Shown in pieces: positions 1-10,929 of a stretch of DNA of 64,000 nt (positions are counted from its first letter, which is position 1; each line of letters starts with the position of its first letter). Below the pieces are notes generated by a model. The model saw only the letters and a program-made list of their open reading frames with translations. It ran no database searches and was not told where the DNA came from. The translations under genes and the position numbers were made by a program. Location: NCBI GenBank assembly GCA_949825065.1, contig OX463862.1, forward strand, positions 19,027,118 through 19,091,117, written 5' to 3'. Origin of the DNA: Odontocerum albicorne (Eukaryota; Arthropoda; Insecta; Trichoptera; Odontoceridae).

Positions 1-209
1 CATTAATTTTAGTCGTATTACCCTTCTTCTCCAAGTTCCAGTTTCACTTCAATACATCAAAGTGGCCACTAACACATTATTATGTTTTGTCATTGTTACT
101 TCTATTGATATTGCGCGACTGGTGTATATAACATTAAGTGCTCCCGTTGACCTTGTTCCCTCTCTCTACCCTTCTTTTAATGTCCCTTTCTACTCGCCCA
201 AGACACATA
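1..209 (-). mobile_element. LINE-E fragment, interrupted by a MITE
   Basis: Minus-strand remnant of the commonest LINE family, upstream of its MYGSETW block. It aligns by eye with 23280-23480, sharing the phrases TTGATATTGCGC and the serine/leucine-rich stretch after it. The repeat is cut at 210-211 (TA) by the transposon at 212-760 and seems to resume at 763 with CCCAGATAACAGAACTC, which in the 23.5-kb copy is uninterrupted. No intact frame. Confidence 0.7.
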
Positions 210-211
210 TA

Positions 212-760
212 AAGGGTCTTTTAAATTGAACGTTTTTTTTTTAAATAAAACACAGATGACGTCGCGAACTTGTCTGGGTTCTGTGACATTTGAGAAGTGT
301 AATGTATGACATTCATAAAAATGGAGTTGTATACAATACAACAACGCGTTCAAATTTAGAATTATTTTATTTATTGTAATCTCCGGAAACGGTGATGTTA
401 ATTGGCCACCAAGATCATGTGATCTGACACCGTTGGACTATTTTCTCTGGGGTTACGTGAAAAGCTAGGTCTATGAGAATGACCCCCGATCAATTCCTGA
501 GCTGAAGGACGAAATTATTCGCATTATTGGTGAGTTAGAACCGCAATGATGCCAAAATGTCATCGAAAATTTTGACAGAAGAGTGGACATCTGTGGAGCT
601 ACAAGAGGTGGACATTTGGCGGATATTGTTTTTTTGTGTTAAAATGTCATACATTATACTTCAATGACCTATAATAAGTTTTTTGAAATCATAACAAATT
701 TAAGGTTTTATTCAAGAATTAAAAAAAAATTAAAAAAACTGCTTAATTTGAAAGATCCTT
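212..760 (+). mobile_element. Non-autonomous IS630/Tc1-mariner-like element (DD-E MITE, copy 1)
   Basis: The 549-bp element has terminal inverted repeats starting AAGGGTCTTTTAAATTG on the left and its near-complement on the right, with TA at both borders (210-211, 761-762). It keeps the transposase start (MELYTIQQRVQ) and, after an internal deletion, the C-terminal third (WPPRSCDLTPLDYFLWGYVK), which resembles the SPDLAP-DYHLF region of mariner-type transposases. A stop follows this block and the catalytic core is missing, so it cannot code for a working enzyme. The copy at 32.1 kb has the same deletion point. Confidence 0.8.
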
Positions 761-1149
761 TACTTACCCAGATAACAGAACTCATGAACCTGCTATATTT
801 TTTTGTGAGTTAACCCATACATCGAACACAATTTTTATCACACTTTTTATACTGTGATTTATCTGTACCATCCCTCAAAAACTTATATCGCTGATTATCA
901 ATTGATTTTTTGTTGATTATTGAGGTTTTCGTTGAATCTCAGTTTTTATGATTTTATATTTTTTTATTTATTTCACTGACCTCACTTTTATTGTTTTTAG
1001 TTCCCTGCTCAAGAGGCATTAATGTTATTATCAACGAGCAAAGCGAAATTCAACTTCATTTCTACTAAAATTCACATTTGCCCAAAATGTGTGATCCTTT
1101 TTTGTCGCACATAAACACAATTACAATCTCTTGGATCTTAGAAAAGACG

Positions 1150-1398
1150 TTTGTTTCATTTTGTGGCGTTATGTTTATATTTTGTGGTGTTATTTTTATA
1201 TTTTGTGGTGCTATGTTTATATTTTGTGATGTTATTTTTATATTTTGTGGTGTTATGTTTATATTTTGTGGTTTTATTTTTGTTGGGGTATGTTTATATT
1301 TTGTGGTTTTATTTTTGTTGGGGTATGTTTATATTTTGTGGTGTTGTTTTTATATTTTGTGGTGTTATGTTTATATTTTGTGGTGTTATGTTTACATT
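1150..1398. repeat. 21-bp minisatellite
   Basis: About eleven units of a T-rich 21-mer (TATATTTTGTGGTGTTATG core), with some units shortened to a GGGGTATG variant. It opens all three forward frames into artificial F/Y/C/V-rich polypeptides, which I do not regard as genes. Confidence 0.9.
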
Positions 1399-1812
1399 TT
1401 TTAGTAAAACGAATAAAATACTTTATTTTTATTTACATTTATTTTTAGTTCGCTATTGGTTTGAAAGACCTCCGTCTTCTTTGTAAGGGGAAGTTAAAAT
1501 AAATTATGTCTGAAATACATTATCTCTAATTGTTATAGGTACATAAGAGGGGGAGGGGAGTAGGTAGGTGTCAAAAAGATGACTTTTGACACCTATAGTA
1601 CCTACTCCCCTTTCCTTATTAGTTACTTTTCTCCTCCCGCTCACCTGTACCTATTACAATTAGAAAAATGTATTTTAGACATTACTGAGTTCAATTTCAT
1701 CTGACGAGGAAGACGGAAGTCTTTGAAACCGATAGTGAACTCAAATAAAACAGTGATTGACACAAAATAAAATTAAAGTATTTTATTTATTTTATTCAAT
1801 GTTTACAATCGT
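1391..1812. mobile_element. Long imperfect palindrome (foldback element)
   Basis: Two arms of roughly 180-220 bp pair around a centre near 1580 (TGTCAAAA at 1569, TTTTGACA at 1584). Outer landmarks are AATAAAATACTTTA on the left (about 1421) and its complement on the right (about 1774); inner landmarks are GAAAGACCTCCGTC at about 1463 and GACGGAAGTCTTTGAAA at about 1712. No coding potential. The left end abuts the 21-bp minisatellite. Confidence 0.75.
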
Positions 1813-1869
1813 TTAACATGTCCAAACAATCTTTACTCTTTTTATCCCTTCTTAAAGCATCAGTGTTTG

Positions 1870-2230
1870 AATCGGTTTCAGCCTTATTATTTATTCTATC
1901 ATACATCGATACACCACATATTCTTTTAAGTGCACTTATTTCTACCGCATTTTTAATTCATTTTCCACATCGACGTTTCACTCTCATACATAAATGCTGG
2001 CACTTAATACGCTGTCATGAACCGTCATTTTGACAGATTTTGATGTTGATTGGTTTGAATACGAGTATATATAATGTTGTGCCGCGTTGACTTTGATTCC
2101 TATTGTAACTCCCCGTTCAATATCTTCTTCCACCTTTCCGTCGTCTGACAACATACGAGTATTTCTCAAATGGCAAAATTCTTCAAATTATTCGAGTCTT
2201 TCATGACGTCGTTCATCTTGAATTTGTAAC
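1870..2230 (-). mobile_element. LINE-E fragment carrying two TACGAGTA scars
   Basis: Aligns with 51955-52200 and 25700-25930 (hallmarks: CACGTTTCACTC-CATACAT near 1970 and AGCAAAATTCTTCAA near 2170). It carries TACGAGTA at 2060-2067 and 2154-2161 where related copies have only TA. Frames are broken. Confidence 0.7.
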
Positions 2231-2410
2231 ATTAAGATTTACCAAGAACCAATTATTGAGTAGCTAGTATTTAACCAAATTGATAAACAAATAACTTGAA
2301 TTGCGATAAGTTGTTATAATAAAATTGAGGATTAGTGGAAAGTCTTAAGCGATGTTTCCTTGTTATTTCAATATTGAAATTAAACGAGGGCCTAATTCGT
2401 ACGTTGGGGG

Positions 2411-3030
2411 TTGAGGTTTATGGTAAAAGCATTTCCAATTATGGTTAACAGAATACGTTTTATTATTGGTAATCAAATGAAATTAAACTCGAAAAATATA
2501 ATTTCGTATCTTGAAAGCATATTTACATCGAATGGCTGCGCGATGTCTAATATTGAAAAAATAATGGATGGAGGCAAAAGAAAAAATGCTGGATTGTGTA
2601 TTTATCAATAAATGTATCAACTGGAGTAAAGCAAGGGAATTTAAATTGGCTACTCATAATAGAAGCTTGATTTCATCGATTGACGGGGTAAAAAAGTGAT
2701 AAAAGTAAGATAATTGCAGATATATAAATAAGAACGTTGGGTAGAATGTGTTGAAAAACAATATATGATTGGATACGGAATTAAGATATTATGGCAGAAT
2801 GCGGATTGAAAGAATGTGTGGTACTTAAGAAAAAGGAAGAAGCATTAAGAGGGTTCGACCGAGTAGAAAAATATGAATAATTTATACAAGTACCATTAAA
2901 GGAATGAGATATTTGAAAATATTTGAAAGAACGTAATACGACCAAATTAATCAAATTTTGAATGAGGAAAGAATGAGAGGCTTTTATAATAGAAAAGTAT
3001 GCCTTAGATGTATTTATTTATTTAATTGAA
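2411..3030 (+). mobile_element. LINE-E fragment, central to C-terminal
   Basis: Broken frame reads YLESIFTSNGCAMSNIEK (about 2500-2560), then a degenerate stretch, then RMNEERM-like text near 2965. This is the region just before and through the MYGSETW block of endonuclease-reverse transcriptase type LINEs common in insects. Multiple stops and frameshifts; dead copy. Confidence 0.65.
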
Positions 3031-3083
3031 CAATCTGGCGGGTTTACTGCCAGGCGATAATCTCTTCCAGCCAACCAAACAAA
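3031..3083 (-). mobile_element. SINE-A tail remnant
   Basis: Complement of the shared LINE-J/SINE-A tail: GCCAGGCGATAATCTC followed by TTCCAGCCAACCAAAC. Only the terminal hairpin region survives. Confidence 0.6.
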
Positions 3084-4370
3084 AGTAAATAAAGGAACAT
3101 GGTCGCAAAAAATAAACAAGTGATTATTCATATTTGAAAAATGTATGAACATATACATAATAAAAGTAAAATTGAAATATAATCAATCAAAGGAAAATGA
3201 AGGAATGGTGTAGAGGAAAAAAAATCAGGAATGTTTATTACTGGTTCCAGAGTTTCTCTGCATGTGCAGTAAAAGACGACGTAAAAAAGAAGATGTATGA
3301 ACGTGGCAGAAATGAAAGATAGGTGCCAGGATATGATGAAGTGAAGATTTGTCCTCTTTCTACCCTAATAGTAACTTGTATAATTTTTGTGGTAACATTT
3401 TGTTGTACTGCTATAGTAATTAAGTCAATAATTTTGTTATACTGCTATAGTAATTAAGTCAATAATTTTAGTAGAAATATCCCCTTACCCTTACATCAGT
3501 ATATCTTCAGACCAATTGGTTATTCTGATATTGTGACTTTAAAGGATAGTTTTGATACATTTGAAGTTTTTTTTTAATTTCTGGTAACTTGCTGGGTTGT
3601 TTGAACTCCAAGGCTTAATCCGCTAAGATTAATTATGTGGCTACAAGGTATTTTTATTCCCCCGTGGCATCGGACCATAAATCTGACAAACCTGCTGTTA
3701 TTTTACCACTCAAGCAGGTAGTGCCGGACGAAGAGTTATTTTAGGCAGTTCCTTCTTCGGCACTACGTGACGTCGCGCTTACAATAAGAAAAGTGATGTT
3801 GGCTTTCGAAAATAATAATAAACTCAATTTTTTTGTTTTCATATTTTTAACACACGTTTTTTTTAGTTCTCTTAAAAATATACTTGATCAAAGATAACTT
3901 TTAAAAATCCTCATATCTCAAATGACACACTTTTACGAAGGCTCATTAGATCATCCCATAAATCACAAGTCCTCAGGAAGGGTGTAACACAGAAGGGCTC
4001 AATCTGAGGGATGAATCAGGCCTTTTTCTCCCATTTCTGCTAAGGCTCGCCGGAAATTACCAACATCCTTTCTCACTAGCTTATTTTGAGGAAAATGAAA
4101 AGTTAAAATTGTAAAAGTGGTAGAACAACCGGCCCTTTTTTCCACGGGGAGTTATGACTGAAAATTCTCTGAAACTCACTCAACCTGAAAACTCGTATGT
4201 GTTCCAGTTTCAGTGACTTACCTGAACATACCGCTAAGTTAAAAAATATGAATAGTGATATGATACTTTTTTTTATTAATTCATGAAAATAATCTAAGTG
4301 GATAGTAAAGTTGGTTTAAAAGTTAAGGAGTACCCAAAAAACAAGATTCAACTAAAATAATAAAATCTCA
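3084..4370. other. AT-rich DNA with LINE scraps, a short direct repeat and a small hairpin
   Basis: 3230-3360 is a degraded LINE-type 3' end (VAEMKDRCQD-like). 3402-3470 holds a 35-bp direct repeat in two copies (core CTGCTATAGTAATTAAGTC). 3718-3769 is a hairpin (GTAGTGCCG / CGGCACTAC) whose flank recurs at 33.76 kb (CGAAGAAGGAACTG). No gene is visible in the rest. Confidence 0.5.
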
Positions 4371-4379
4371 CAGAGGGTC

Positions 4380-5050
4380 GTGGGGAAAGCTTTTATGAAA
4401 AGGGAGTATGCATGAGAGGTGTATAAACGTGGCAATAGCAAAATATATTTGCAAGAATATAATAAAATAGAGATCTGGTTTCTGCAAACCTCAATGGGAA
4501 CACGGCATGATGAGTGTTATGATGTTGATGTTGAAATGAAAAAAAATGTAATTCTCTGATGTAAAATTACACCTGTACTCGTATGTTATTTGGTTAAAAT
4601 AAGGTAATGATTTATTTCTAAACGAAATGGACGTAAAAAAAGAGGGAAAAGAGCTGAAAAAATAATGTAGAACTGCGTGGATTAAAAGAAATACATAGGA
4701 TGATAATGAGAACAAAATACGAAGTGAAGTAATTAGGGATGAATATGAACTTAAGGCTTGTTTACTAAGTAAAATGAAGGACACTCTGAAATGGTTTGGA
4801 CATGAAGAACGAATGAATGAAGAAAGACTAAAAACAAATATATGGTGTAAATGTGAGTGAAAACCGTAGTAGACGAAGACCAAGGAAAGAATGGTTGGAT
4901 CAAGTGAATACTTTGAAAAACTACAGAAAATCAGAAAAATTGTAGGAGCAGTATGAGAAGGGTGTGAACTAAAAAGCATCTAATGTCCTCGTAGCCGGAC
5001 TCACCTTCTATTGGTGAGTGTTTATCTCGACTGGGGGATGATATGATATG
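4380..5050 (+). mobile_element. LINE-E 3' regions, two degraded copies
   Basis: 4380-4490 is a 3' end; 4560-5050 runs from the MYGSETW region to the family 3' end (phrases GGAAAGAATGGTTGGATCAA and CTCGACTGGGGGATGA). The 162-residue minus-strand frame over it (4491-4979) is the antisense shadow. A TACTCGTA scar lies at 4576-4583. Confidence 0.65.
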
Positions 5051-5102
5051 ACCCCAGACCTTTCGATAGCATCTCTTTTAATTTTATTTTCATCGTCATT
5101 AC

Positions 5103-5640
5103 CTTGAAATATATGCGATTTCAGAATACTGTATTGATATTAATAAACCTATTTTAATTAATTTATTTAAGGAGGTGTATGGATGTAGAAGTTTGTGTGT
5201 CGCGATAAGAAAGTCTGAAGCTCTGTCCTCTCAACCTACCCCGGCAGAGAAATTGCGTAATAGTTGGTACGTATGCATGTTTGACTAAATAAATAAACAA
5301 CCATATCTTACTGTCATTAATTTTTTAACTGTTATGTCATTTATATTTATTTAACGCCCATCCAGCTGAGATATATACGATTTCAGGACATTGTCTTGAT
5401 ATCAATAAACTTATATTTATTTATTTAAGAAGGTGTATAAATGTAAAAAAAGCGAAAGATATTTATTTAGATAGAAAAGTATGGTGCTCTTCCCACTTTG
5501 CCTACTCCGGTAAACATTTAGCGTGCTAGTTTGTATGTTTGCATGTTTAACAACCAAACATACACGTATCTTCCCGTCATAAAAAATATTGCTGTTGCAT
5601 CATTTATATTAATTTAACGCCCATCCAGCTGAGATATGGC
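5103..5640 (+). repeat. Tandem duplication of a roughly 260-bp LINE-E 3' segment
   Basis: The block beginning ATATATGCGATTTCAG at about 5111 repeats from about 5371 (ATATATACGATTTCAG) and its start recurs near 5628. Each unit includes the LINE-E 3' end (AAGGTGTATGG-ATGTAG, then CTACTCCGG-A). The two units have diverged. Confidence 0.65.
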
Positions 5641-5873
5641 GAACCGGCTTAGTCCAAAAGACAGACTAAGAGAAATACTTACCACCTTAATATGAAGGGG
5701 TGTTATTTATGCCCCATTTACGTGGATTAGATCCCGAGCGCCACAGTTTGTTGTGCATTTGAATCCATATCCACATGAAAAAACCAACCCTTATTTTACC
5801 GTTAGAATGAAATATAATGTTAGTAACAGAAAAGTTCTATATATTTATTATTCATATCAACCCTTGGGTTCAC

Positions 5874-6060
5874 TAATAATAATAATAATAAGACATTTTA
5901 TATAGCGCCATATAGAGAATACTCTCCTTGAGGGCGCTCTTATTCGGGATTCAAACCCACTATTATCGACAAGTTAAAAATATTCCTAAAAAATTTGTGT
6001 GAAGATAGGAAGGTGGTAGCTGCAGCCATTTGGTATGCATCAAGCGCCAAAATACTACTT
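5874..6060 (-). mobile_element. SINE-C copy
   Basis: On the minus strand: a B-box-like GGGTTTGAATCCCG, then AGAGCGCCCT, then GGCGCTATATAAAATG and a (TTATT)n end, the plan of a tRNA-derived SINE. The upstream part (about 5990-6060) matches 28200-28300. Confidence 0.7.
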
Positions 6061-6163
6061 ATTAAGGACACTTTCAGAAACAGGACCTTGGTACATCTCT
6101 AGAAAGTTATATACCTATATACTCACGGCACGATTATAGGATACTCATCTGCAATAATAAGAA

Positions 6164-6400
6164 TAATAAAAAGACAATTTATATAGCGCCATTTAGAGAG
6201 GTAGACCAAGGGAAGTATAATTGGATCAAGTGAATGACATTCTGAAAGAAGTAAACGTAGAAGTCAAAGAAATCGTAGAAGTTGTATGAAAATGTGAATT
6301 GACGTGATAGAGGCGAAGGATATGTGTCGAGATAGGTAGGTCTGGCTCTCCATCTTCTCTACTTACCCTATTAGAGAAATTGCGTGATGGAGTGTATGTA
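6164..6400 (+). mobile_element. SINE-C 3' stub (minus) followed by a LINE-E 3' end (plus)
   Basis: 6164-6203 is (AATAA)n then AATTTATATAGCGCCA, the SINE-C end. From 6204 the sequence is LINE-E: GTAGACCAAGGGAAGTATAA, TGGATCAAGTGAATGA, ending GTGTCGAGATAGG and the family 3' terminus. Confidence 0.65.
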
Positions 6401-6404
6401 TGAA

Positions 6405-6540
6405 ATAATAATAAAAGAGCAATTTATATAGCGCCTTTTAGAGAGCAGACTTTCCTCAAGGGCGCTCTTCACAGGGATTCGAAGCCAATTTTATTGACAG
6501 AATTTAACTATTACAAAACAAATATTCATAAGTTAAGTGT
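6405..6540 (-). mobile_element. SINE-C copy
   Basis: Minus-strand SINE-C with GGCTTCGAATCCCTG as B-box remnant and GGCGCTATATAAATTG near the 3' end. Probably continuous with 6905-7090, so the SINE-D and SINE-B between them look inserted. Confidence 0.65.
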
Positions 6541-6547
6541 CCGTTTG

Positions 6548-6665
6548 TTCGTTGTTGGGCCTCGAAGTCATGGATCCCCTCGCTATTTCAACATCAATAA
6601 TTCAGTTAAAAAGCGAAGCCATGGTTTTTTTTAAGTGAGTTATCCGTTACCCACCAGCATACTCA
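6548..6665 (+). mobile_element. SINE-D copy
   Basis: Shares GTTGTTGGGCCTCG-AGTC and GTGAGTTAT-C--T-ACCCACCAGC with the minus-strand copy at 51563-51707. A tRNA origin is not evident. Confidence 0.5.
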
Positions 6666-6724
6666 CCGGCCCCATCGCTGTACTGGATCCGATGGCACAC
6701 CGAGATGATCGGAGCACACCAGAG

Positions 6725-6898
6725 CATGCTTTTTTTTTCTTTTTTGACAGAATAGATATGACCGAAGTCATAGATGTCCTTATATCCCCGAATACTAGGC
6801 GGAAAAATGCCTGAGTCATTCGAAGGAAGTAGCACATCACGGGTTCAAACCGACAACCTTCCGCACGAAAGTCCAATGCGTTACCGCGCGGCAATACA
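6725..6898 (-). mobile_element. SINE-B copy (tRNA-like head)
   Basis: Read on the minus strand: GCCGCGCGGTAACGCATTGG (A-box region), then GGTTTGAACCCGTG (B box), then a body with AATGACTCAGGCATTTTTCC. The same layout occurs at 8798-8965 (+) and 34725-34890 (-). The small minus-strand frames here are not genes. Confidence 0.75.
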
Positions 6899-6904
6899 CC
6901 TTTT

Positions 6905-7090
6905 AAATTGAGTGTAAGGATAAGAAGGTGGTGGCTGTGACCATTAGTTTAGAGCTTCTCAGCCTTTTTCATGTATATATATAGAAAAACATACTTGTTA
7001 AGAAAACTGCAGAAAACTAACCAAGGAAAACTTACTACAAAGAGATCTTTGTAGACCTTCCGATAAGTGATTCGGCTTTAGGTTGAGGTT
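6905..7090 (-). mobile_element. 5' part of a SINE-C copy
   Basis: Matches 28195-28330 (phrases AGAAAACTGCAGAAA and TTTGTAGA-CTTCCG--AAGTGA, ending ATTCGGCTTTAGG). Probably the other half of the element at 6405-6540. Confidence 0.55.
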
Positions 7091-7358
7091 TAAAGTGCTT
7101 CCTAAAGCTGCACACGTCATCCATATATCTAACACTCAAAGATAGACCATTTCACGCCATACAATTAACAACGGAAAAAGCTCCATAATTCTCAAACTCC
7201 TTGTACTTTCGAACTACGAGTATGTGCTTGTATATATTTTTTTGTAAAAATATTTTGCTAAAAATGTTGTCAAGTAGTCGAACCATATTTAAGATTAATT
7301 AATTGAAAAAAGTGAGTTGGTTCATTGATGCATATTCTTGCTCGTGTGAAATTACACA

Positions 7359-7619
7359 TTGTTGCAGTTTTGTCCTCGTGCTTCTGCAAACACTCCTGTC
7401 TTTATGGTGCGCTTAAGACTGAACGCCCTACTTTATAGTTGGAGACAAGTCGTTTATAGAAGATGGATGTCGACACCACCAGCTGTTTCGAAATTGAAAA
7501 GACAAGTATTAATTTATACATTGAAAGTTAATTACGGAATTGTTAAAATGAGTCAAATAATTTTACATATTCGTTACGCCAATTCATGCGAATTATTTAT
7601 AAAGTTTACAAATTTTTAA
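7359..7619 (+). other. Unassigned 86-codon open frame
   Basis: Starts VLCPRAS/MLQFCPRASANTP and includes a serine/lysine/arginine-rich middle. No family is recognised. It sits between SINE-C and foldback P, with no visible splice signals. Probably chance. Confidence 0.15.
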
Positions 7620-7639
7620 TAACAAATATATGTTTTTCT

Positions 7640-7918
7640 AGTTAAGGCATTCACAATGTAGATGTTTAAAGACATTGTAATTTATTAAGACAAACACTGC
7701 TTATTCCACTTTATATCATATAACAGTATAACCTTGCCGGTTTCAGGTTTTTTACCTCGCCATTAGAGGAGCACAAGCAAGACTCATGTTTGTGCTTGAA
7801 AACCTTGAAACTGGTAGGAATATACCGTCATATTAAGTGGAAAAAAACAGTGTTTGTATGAATACATTACAATGTCTTTAAACACCATAGTGTGAACGCC
7901 TTAATTATAACTAAAATA
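7640..7918. mobile_element. Foldback P, small copy
   Basis: Inverted arms share GTTTAAAGACATTGTAAT (left 7668, right as complement near 7870), then TTCCACTT-ATAT and the -GGTTTC-AGGTTTT phrase. The arms meet near 7768 (GAGGAGCACAAGCAAG). Same family as 17655-18365. On the plus strand the right arm contains CCTTGAAACTGGTAGGA, the equivalent of the 3' half of a hammerhead-like core. Confidence 0.7.
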
Positions 7919-8317
7919 ATATATTTCTCTTATCGCAAAATTTGAAAGCCACTGGAAAACTTTATGCCTTTGATTAAAATATTGATGTCAATATCTTAGG
8001 GGTGAAAGCAACCCTTTTAGACTCACCCGCCAGACCTCCGAGAAAGAGTGGTAATGACATTCATGATGCTACGAACGAATTCTGACGAAAACATCTATTT
8101 TTTGAGTACTGACAGATTCTCGGTAAAATTCTTCCTAACTCGATAAAAACTTTCCCCCTAAAATTATATCGGCGTACCCCCAAATATCTACTTTGTAATT
8201 CTCCAAAGGCAGAAGTCTCTCAAACTTCGTTAAGCTTAAAATAAAAATTTACTTTTAAAATGTTTGAACTCTTCTTAAAGTTTCCCTCCTTGACATAAGA
8301 GTAATAATTGGGAATGA

Positions 8318-8385
8318 CATGCTCCTTGGCCTAGTTGCAAAGACGTCTATCTTCCTCCTAAATGTTTTGGATTATAAAAAAGCGA
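8318..8385 (+). mobile_element. SINE-A head fragment
   Basis: TGGCCTAGTTGCAAAGACG is the A-box region of SINE-A, followed by CTATCTTCCTCC. The body has been lost. Confidence 0.45.
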
Positions 8386-8419
8386 TAGTACCAATAAAAA
8401 GGTTGCAGCATTATAATTT

Positions 8420-8795
8420 TTTTTTTCATCATAAATAAAGATTATTTTTGGTGCCGTATTCACGAATTAAACTGTTAAGAGTACTACCACTCGTACACGG
8501 AATGGCCTTGTTGAATGAATTTTCCGATATCTTCTATATCTCTGTGGAAGAATTGACGATTAAATTCCTAAATAAACGGTCTAGATATAACCGAGTCACT
8601 TCATAGGAAAGCATGAGTAACATTGTTTCTGTTGTCTTGATAATGTACGAGTATTTAGACTTTTAAACATTTATTTTTTCTTGTTATTTGATGCAATTTG
8701 GTTAAGCATGTATCAAATATAAAATAATACATAAATGACTTTTAGAGACAATACATTACTTTTTATGGTCATTAATGATTTATACACTAAAAACA
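8420..8795. other. AT-rich DNA, no gene seen
   Basis: No repeat family is recognised. A TACGAGTA scar is at 8646-8653. Confidence 0.4.
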
Positions 8796-8797
8796 AG

Positions 8798-8965
8798 AGG
8801 TGCATGGCCGCGCGGTAACGCAGTTAACTTCCGTGATGAAGATCGTCGGTTCGCTCCTCGCACTATGCTAGTCCCCTCGAATGACAAAGGTATTTTTTCT
8901 GCCTTGTATTCGGGAGTGCAAGCATACCTATGACCAGCGGCGGCCGATCTAGAGGTGCGCTGGTG
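8798..8965 (+). mobile_element. SINE-B copy
   Basis: GCATGGCCGCGCGGTAACGC (A-box region), TCGGTTCGCTCC (B box), then body text CGAATGACAAAGGTATTTTT. The 77-residue minus-strand frame is antisense. Confidence 0.7.
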
Positions 8966-9279
8966 CGCTGAACCGGATATATAATCCGCAATAATTAAAT
9001 TATATATTCGCAAACATGACTTCCAAAAATGTTAAATATTTGTATAGATTAAATATGTATAAAAATACTGACAAATAGTACGAGTATTTTTATTTAAGTG
9101 AGAATTAAAAAAAAATTAAATAAACTTTTTAAAATGTTCAATTCAAATTGACCGGCCAAGTTTGCCAATACTACCGGAGCGATCTCCAATACGCACCGGA
9201 CGGAAACGCAAATTCATATAGGGCAGAGTACAGTAAACCGTGAGACAGTGATATTTCAGTGATATCACTTAAAAAATAA

Positions 9280-9400
9280 ACTCCACGGCACAGTTTTGAT
9301 TTCTAAATAAATTGACATTGAAATGGTGATAGGATCTACGACTATGAGGAACCAGCAACGACGACGATGACATCCGTACACACACTCGTACTTTAATCCC
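9280..9400 (-). mobile_element. SINE-D copy
   Basis: Plus-strand text CCAGCAACGACGACGATGAC and CTACGACTATGAGG matches 51640-51690. It abuts the LINE-E fragment that follows. Confidence 0.45.
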
Positions 9401-9404
9401 ATAA

Positions 9405-9555
9405 TGTAGAAAGTCAGAGAAATCGTACAAGTTGTATGAGAAGGTATATGAATGTAGAAGTGGCAAAGGATGTGTATCAAAATAATAAAGTCTGGCATTA
9501 TGCGTTTTCTATCTACCCTAATAGGGAAATGGCCTATTGATACATGTATGTATGT
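9405..9555 (+). mobile_element. LINE-E 3' end
   Basis: Begins GTAGAAAGTCAGAGAAATCG, continues GTTGTATGAGAAGGT and GTGTATCAAAATAATAAAG, and ends in the family terminus (ACCCTAATAGGGAAATGGC). Confidence 0.7.
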
Positions 9556-9624
9556 GTATCTTCACACTGCGAAATTGCACAGAGAAAAAGCAATGAACGT
9601 ACAAAAATAATAACATAATAAAAA

Positions 9625-9862
9625 AAATACCAAAACTTGAACACAAAAAAAACAGAATAACATTTATGTATAAAAACACAAACAAAAACAGAATAACACT
9701 TATATATAAAAACACAAACAAAAACAGAATAACACTTATGTATTATATAAAAACACAAACAAAAACAGAATAACACTTATGTATAAAAACACAAACAAAA
9801 ACAGAATAACACTTATGTACGAGTATAAAAACACAAACAGAATAACACTTATGTATAAAACG
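9625..9862. repeat. 36-bp minisatellite with one TACGAGTA-interrupted unit
   Basis: About six units (AACACTTATGTATAAAAACA core plus CAAACAAAAACAGAAT). The unit at about 9811 reads ATGTACGAGTATAAA where its neighbours read ATGTATAAA, an exact 6-bp gain at a TA. Frames across it are artefacts of the repeat. Confidence 0.9.
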
Positions 9863-10093
9863 TGAAAAAAAAATATTTCCGAGCACAATAAAATTGAAAT
9901 TGAAAAGTTCAAAAAGATAATTGAAAAAAACTCAATAAAAGGAAAACTCATGAAGAAAATTACAGTAATAAACAACACCGAAACAATCAAATGTAAACCA
10001 ACAACAAGATACTCTCAAAATAACAACTTTCAAAGCGATCAATTAAAAGCGACATAAGATAATGTACTCGTATATCGGGTGTTACAGTAAGAC

Positions 10094-10345
10094 TTAACAT
10101 AACATATGTAACTGTTTTGCGCTATGATTGCAGTTTTGGAATAACTTTGTGACACTGTAAAGGAAGGAATATGCAAGTTTGAGAATAAGGGAGAATGAGT
10201 CGATATAAGGGGACGAAGGCAAACTTGGATGGGGGCACCCCCGACTCACTCTATAGGAACACCCCACCCCCCTCACCCGAAGGTACGAGCAATATAGCAC
10301 AATTACACCTGCTCCATCTGCGTACTTGATTGCAGGCATCTGCAA
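10094..10345 (-). other. Unassigned 83-codon frame in a GC-richer island
   Basis: The island at 10190-10330 is GC-rich against its surroundings and codes for SYRVSRGCPHPSLPSSPYID on the minus strand. No domain or family recognised, and no splice sites I can defend. Possibly a gene relic or a weathered mobile-element end. Confidence 0.2.
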
Positions 10346-10365
10346 CCTTTTAACTAATTTAATAT

Positions 10366-10500
10366 TCGACGATATTCGTGGCCTAGTTGTGAAACGTCTA
10401 TCTTCTGACCTAGGGGATTGTGTTGATTTCCCGCTAGAACCCAGATTTTTTTTAAAAGGGGTTCAATTTTTTATTCACATAAAGGCCTCTTTTTCATATA
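10366..10500 (+). mobile_element. SINE-A copy
   Basis: CGTGGCCTAGTTGTGAAACG (A box), a weak B-box region ending CGCTAGAACCCAGA, then T-run and ATTCACATAAAGGC. Tail lost. Confidence 0.7.
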
Positions 10501-10611
10501 CTTTTTGTTAATTAGAATAGACTGACTAGTGGTAAAAAGTTTATATCGCAAGTTGATAAATACTGTATCTTAATACTTTATTAAACCTGAGTGAATTTAT
10601 ATCTCAATGCA

Positions 10612-10792
10612 GACGACCTCCGTGACCTAGTTGGTGAGACAACGGTTTTTCAGAACAGGGATCATGGATTCAATTCCAACTGGGACCCAGATTTTCTTAA
10701 AAATAATTCTTGAATTATTTTCACTTAAGACATCTACAACATATTTTTTATTGGTTGGAAGAGATTGTCACAATGCAGGTTGAACTATTTAC
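10612..10792 (+). mobile_element. SINE-A copy, nearly full length
   Basis: GACGACCTCCGTGACCTAGT, then GGATTCAATTCC (B box), AACTGGGACCCAGATTTTCT, then the tail TTGGTTGGAAGAGATTGTCA. The tail hairpin is damaged. Confidence 0.8.
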
Positions 10793-10929
10793 AACGAAGG
10801 TTTAAAAGAATAGAATAGAATATCTTATTACGCTTAACTTTGTCCTGATTTATTATATTCTCTCGGTGTTGATACCTTAAATATAAATATTATATATGTT
10901 TTCTTAGTTATTGTATTAGGTTCAATATA

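Noticed and set aside
1078..1486. Three overlapping F/Y/C/V-rich frames
   Set aside because: They are readings of a 21-bp minisatellite in different phases.
4491..4979. 162-residue minus-strand frame
   Set aside because: Antisense of a LINE-E 3' region; serine/leucine/phenylalanine-rich as expected from such shadows.
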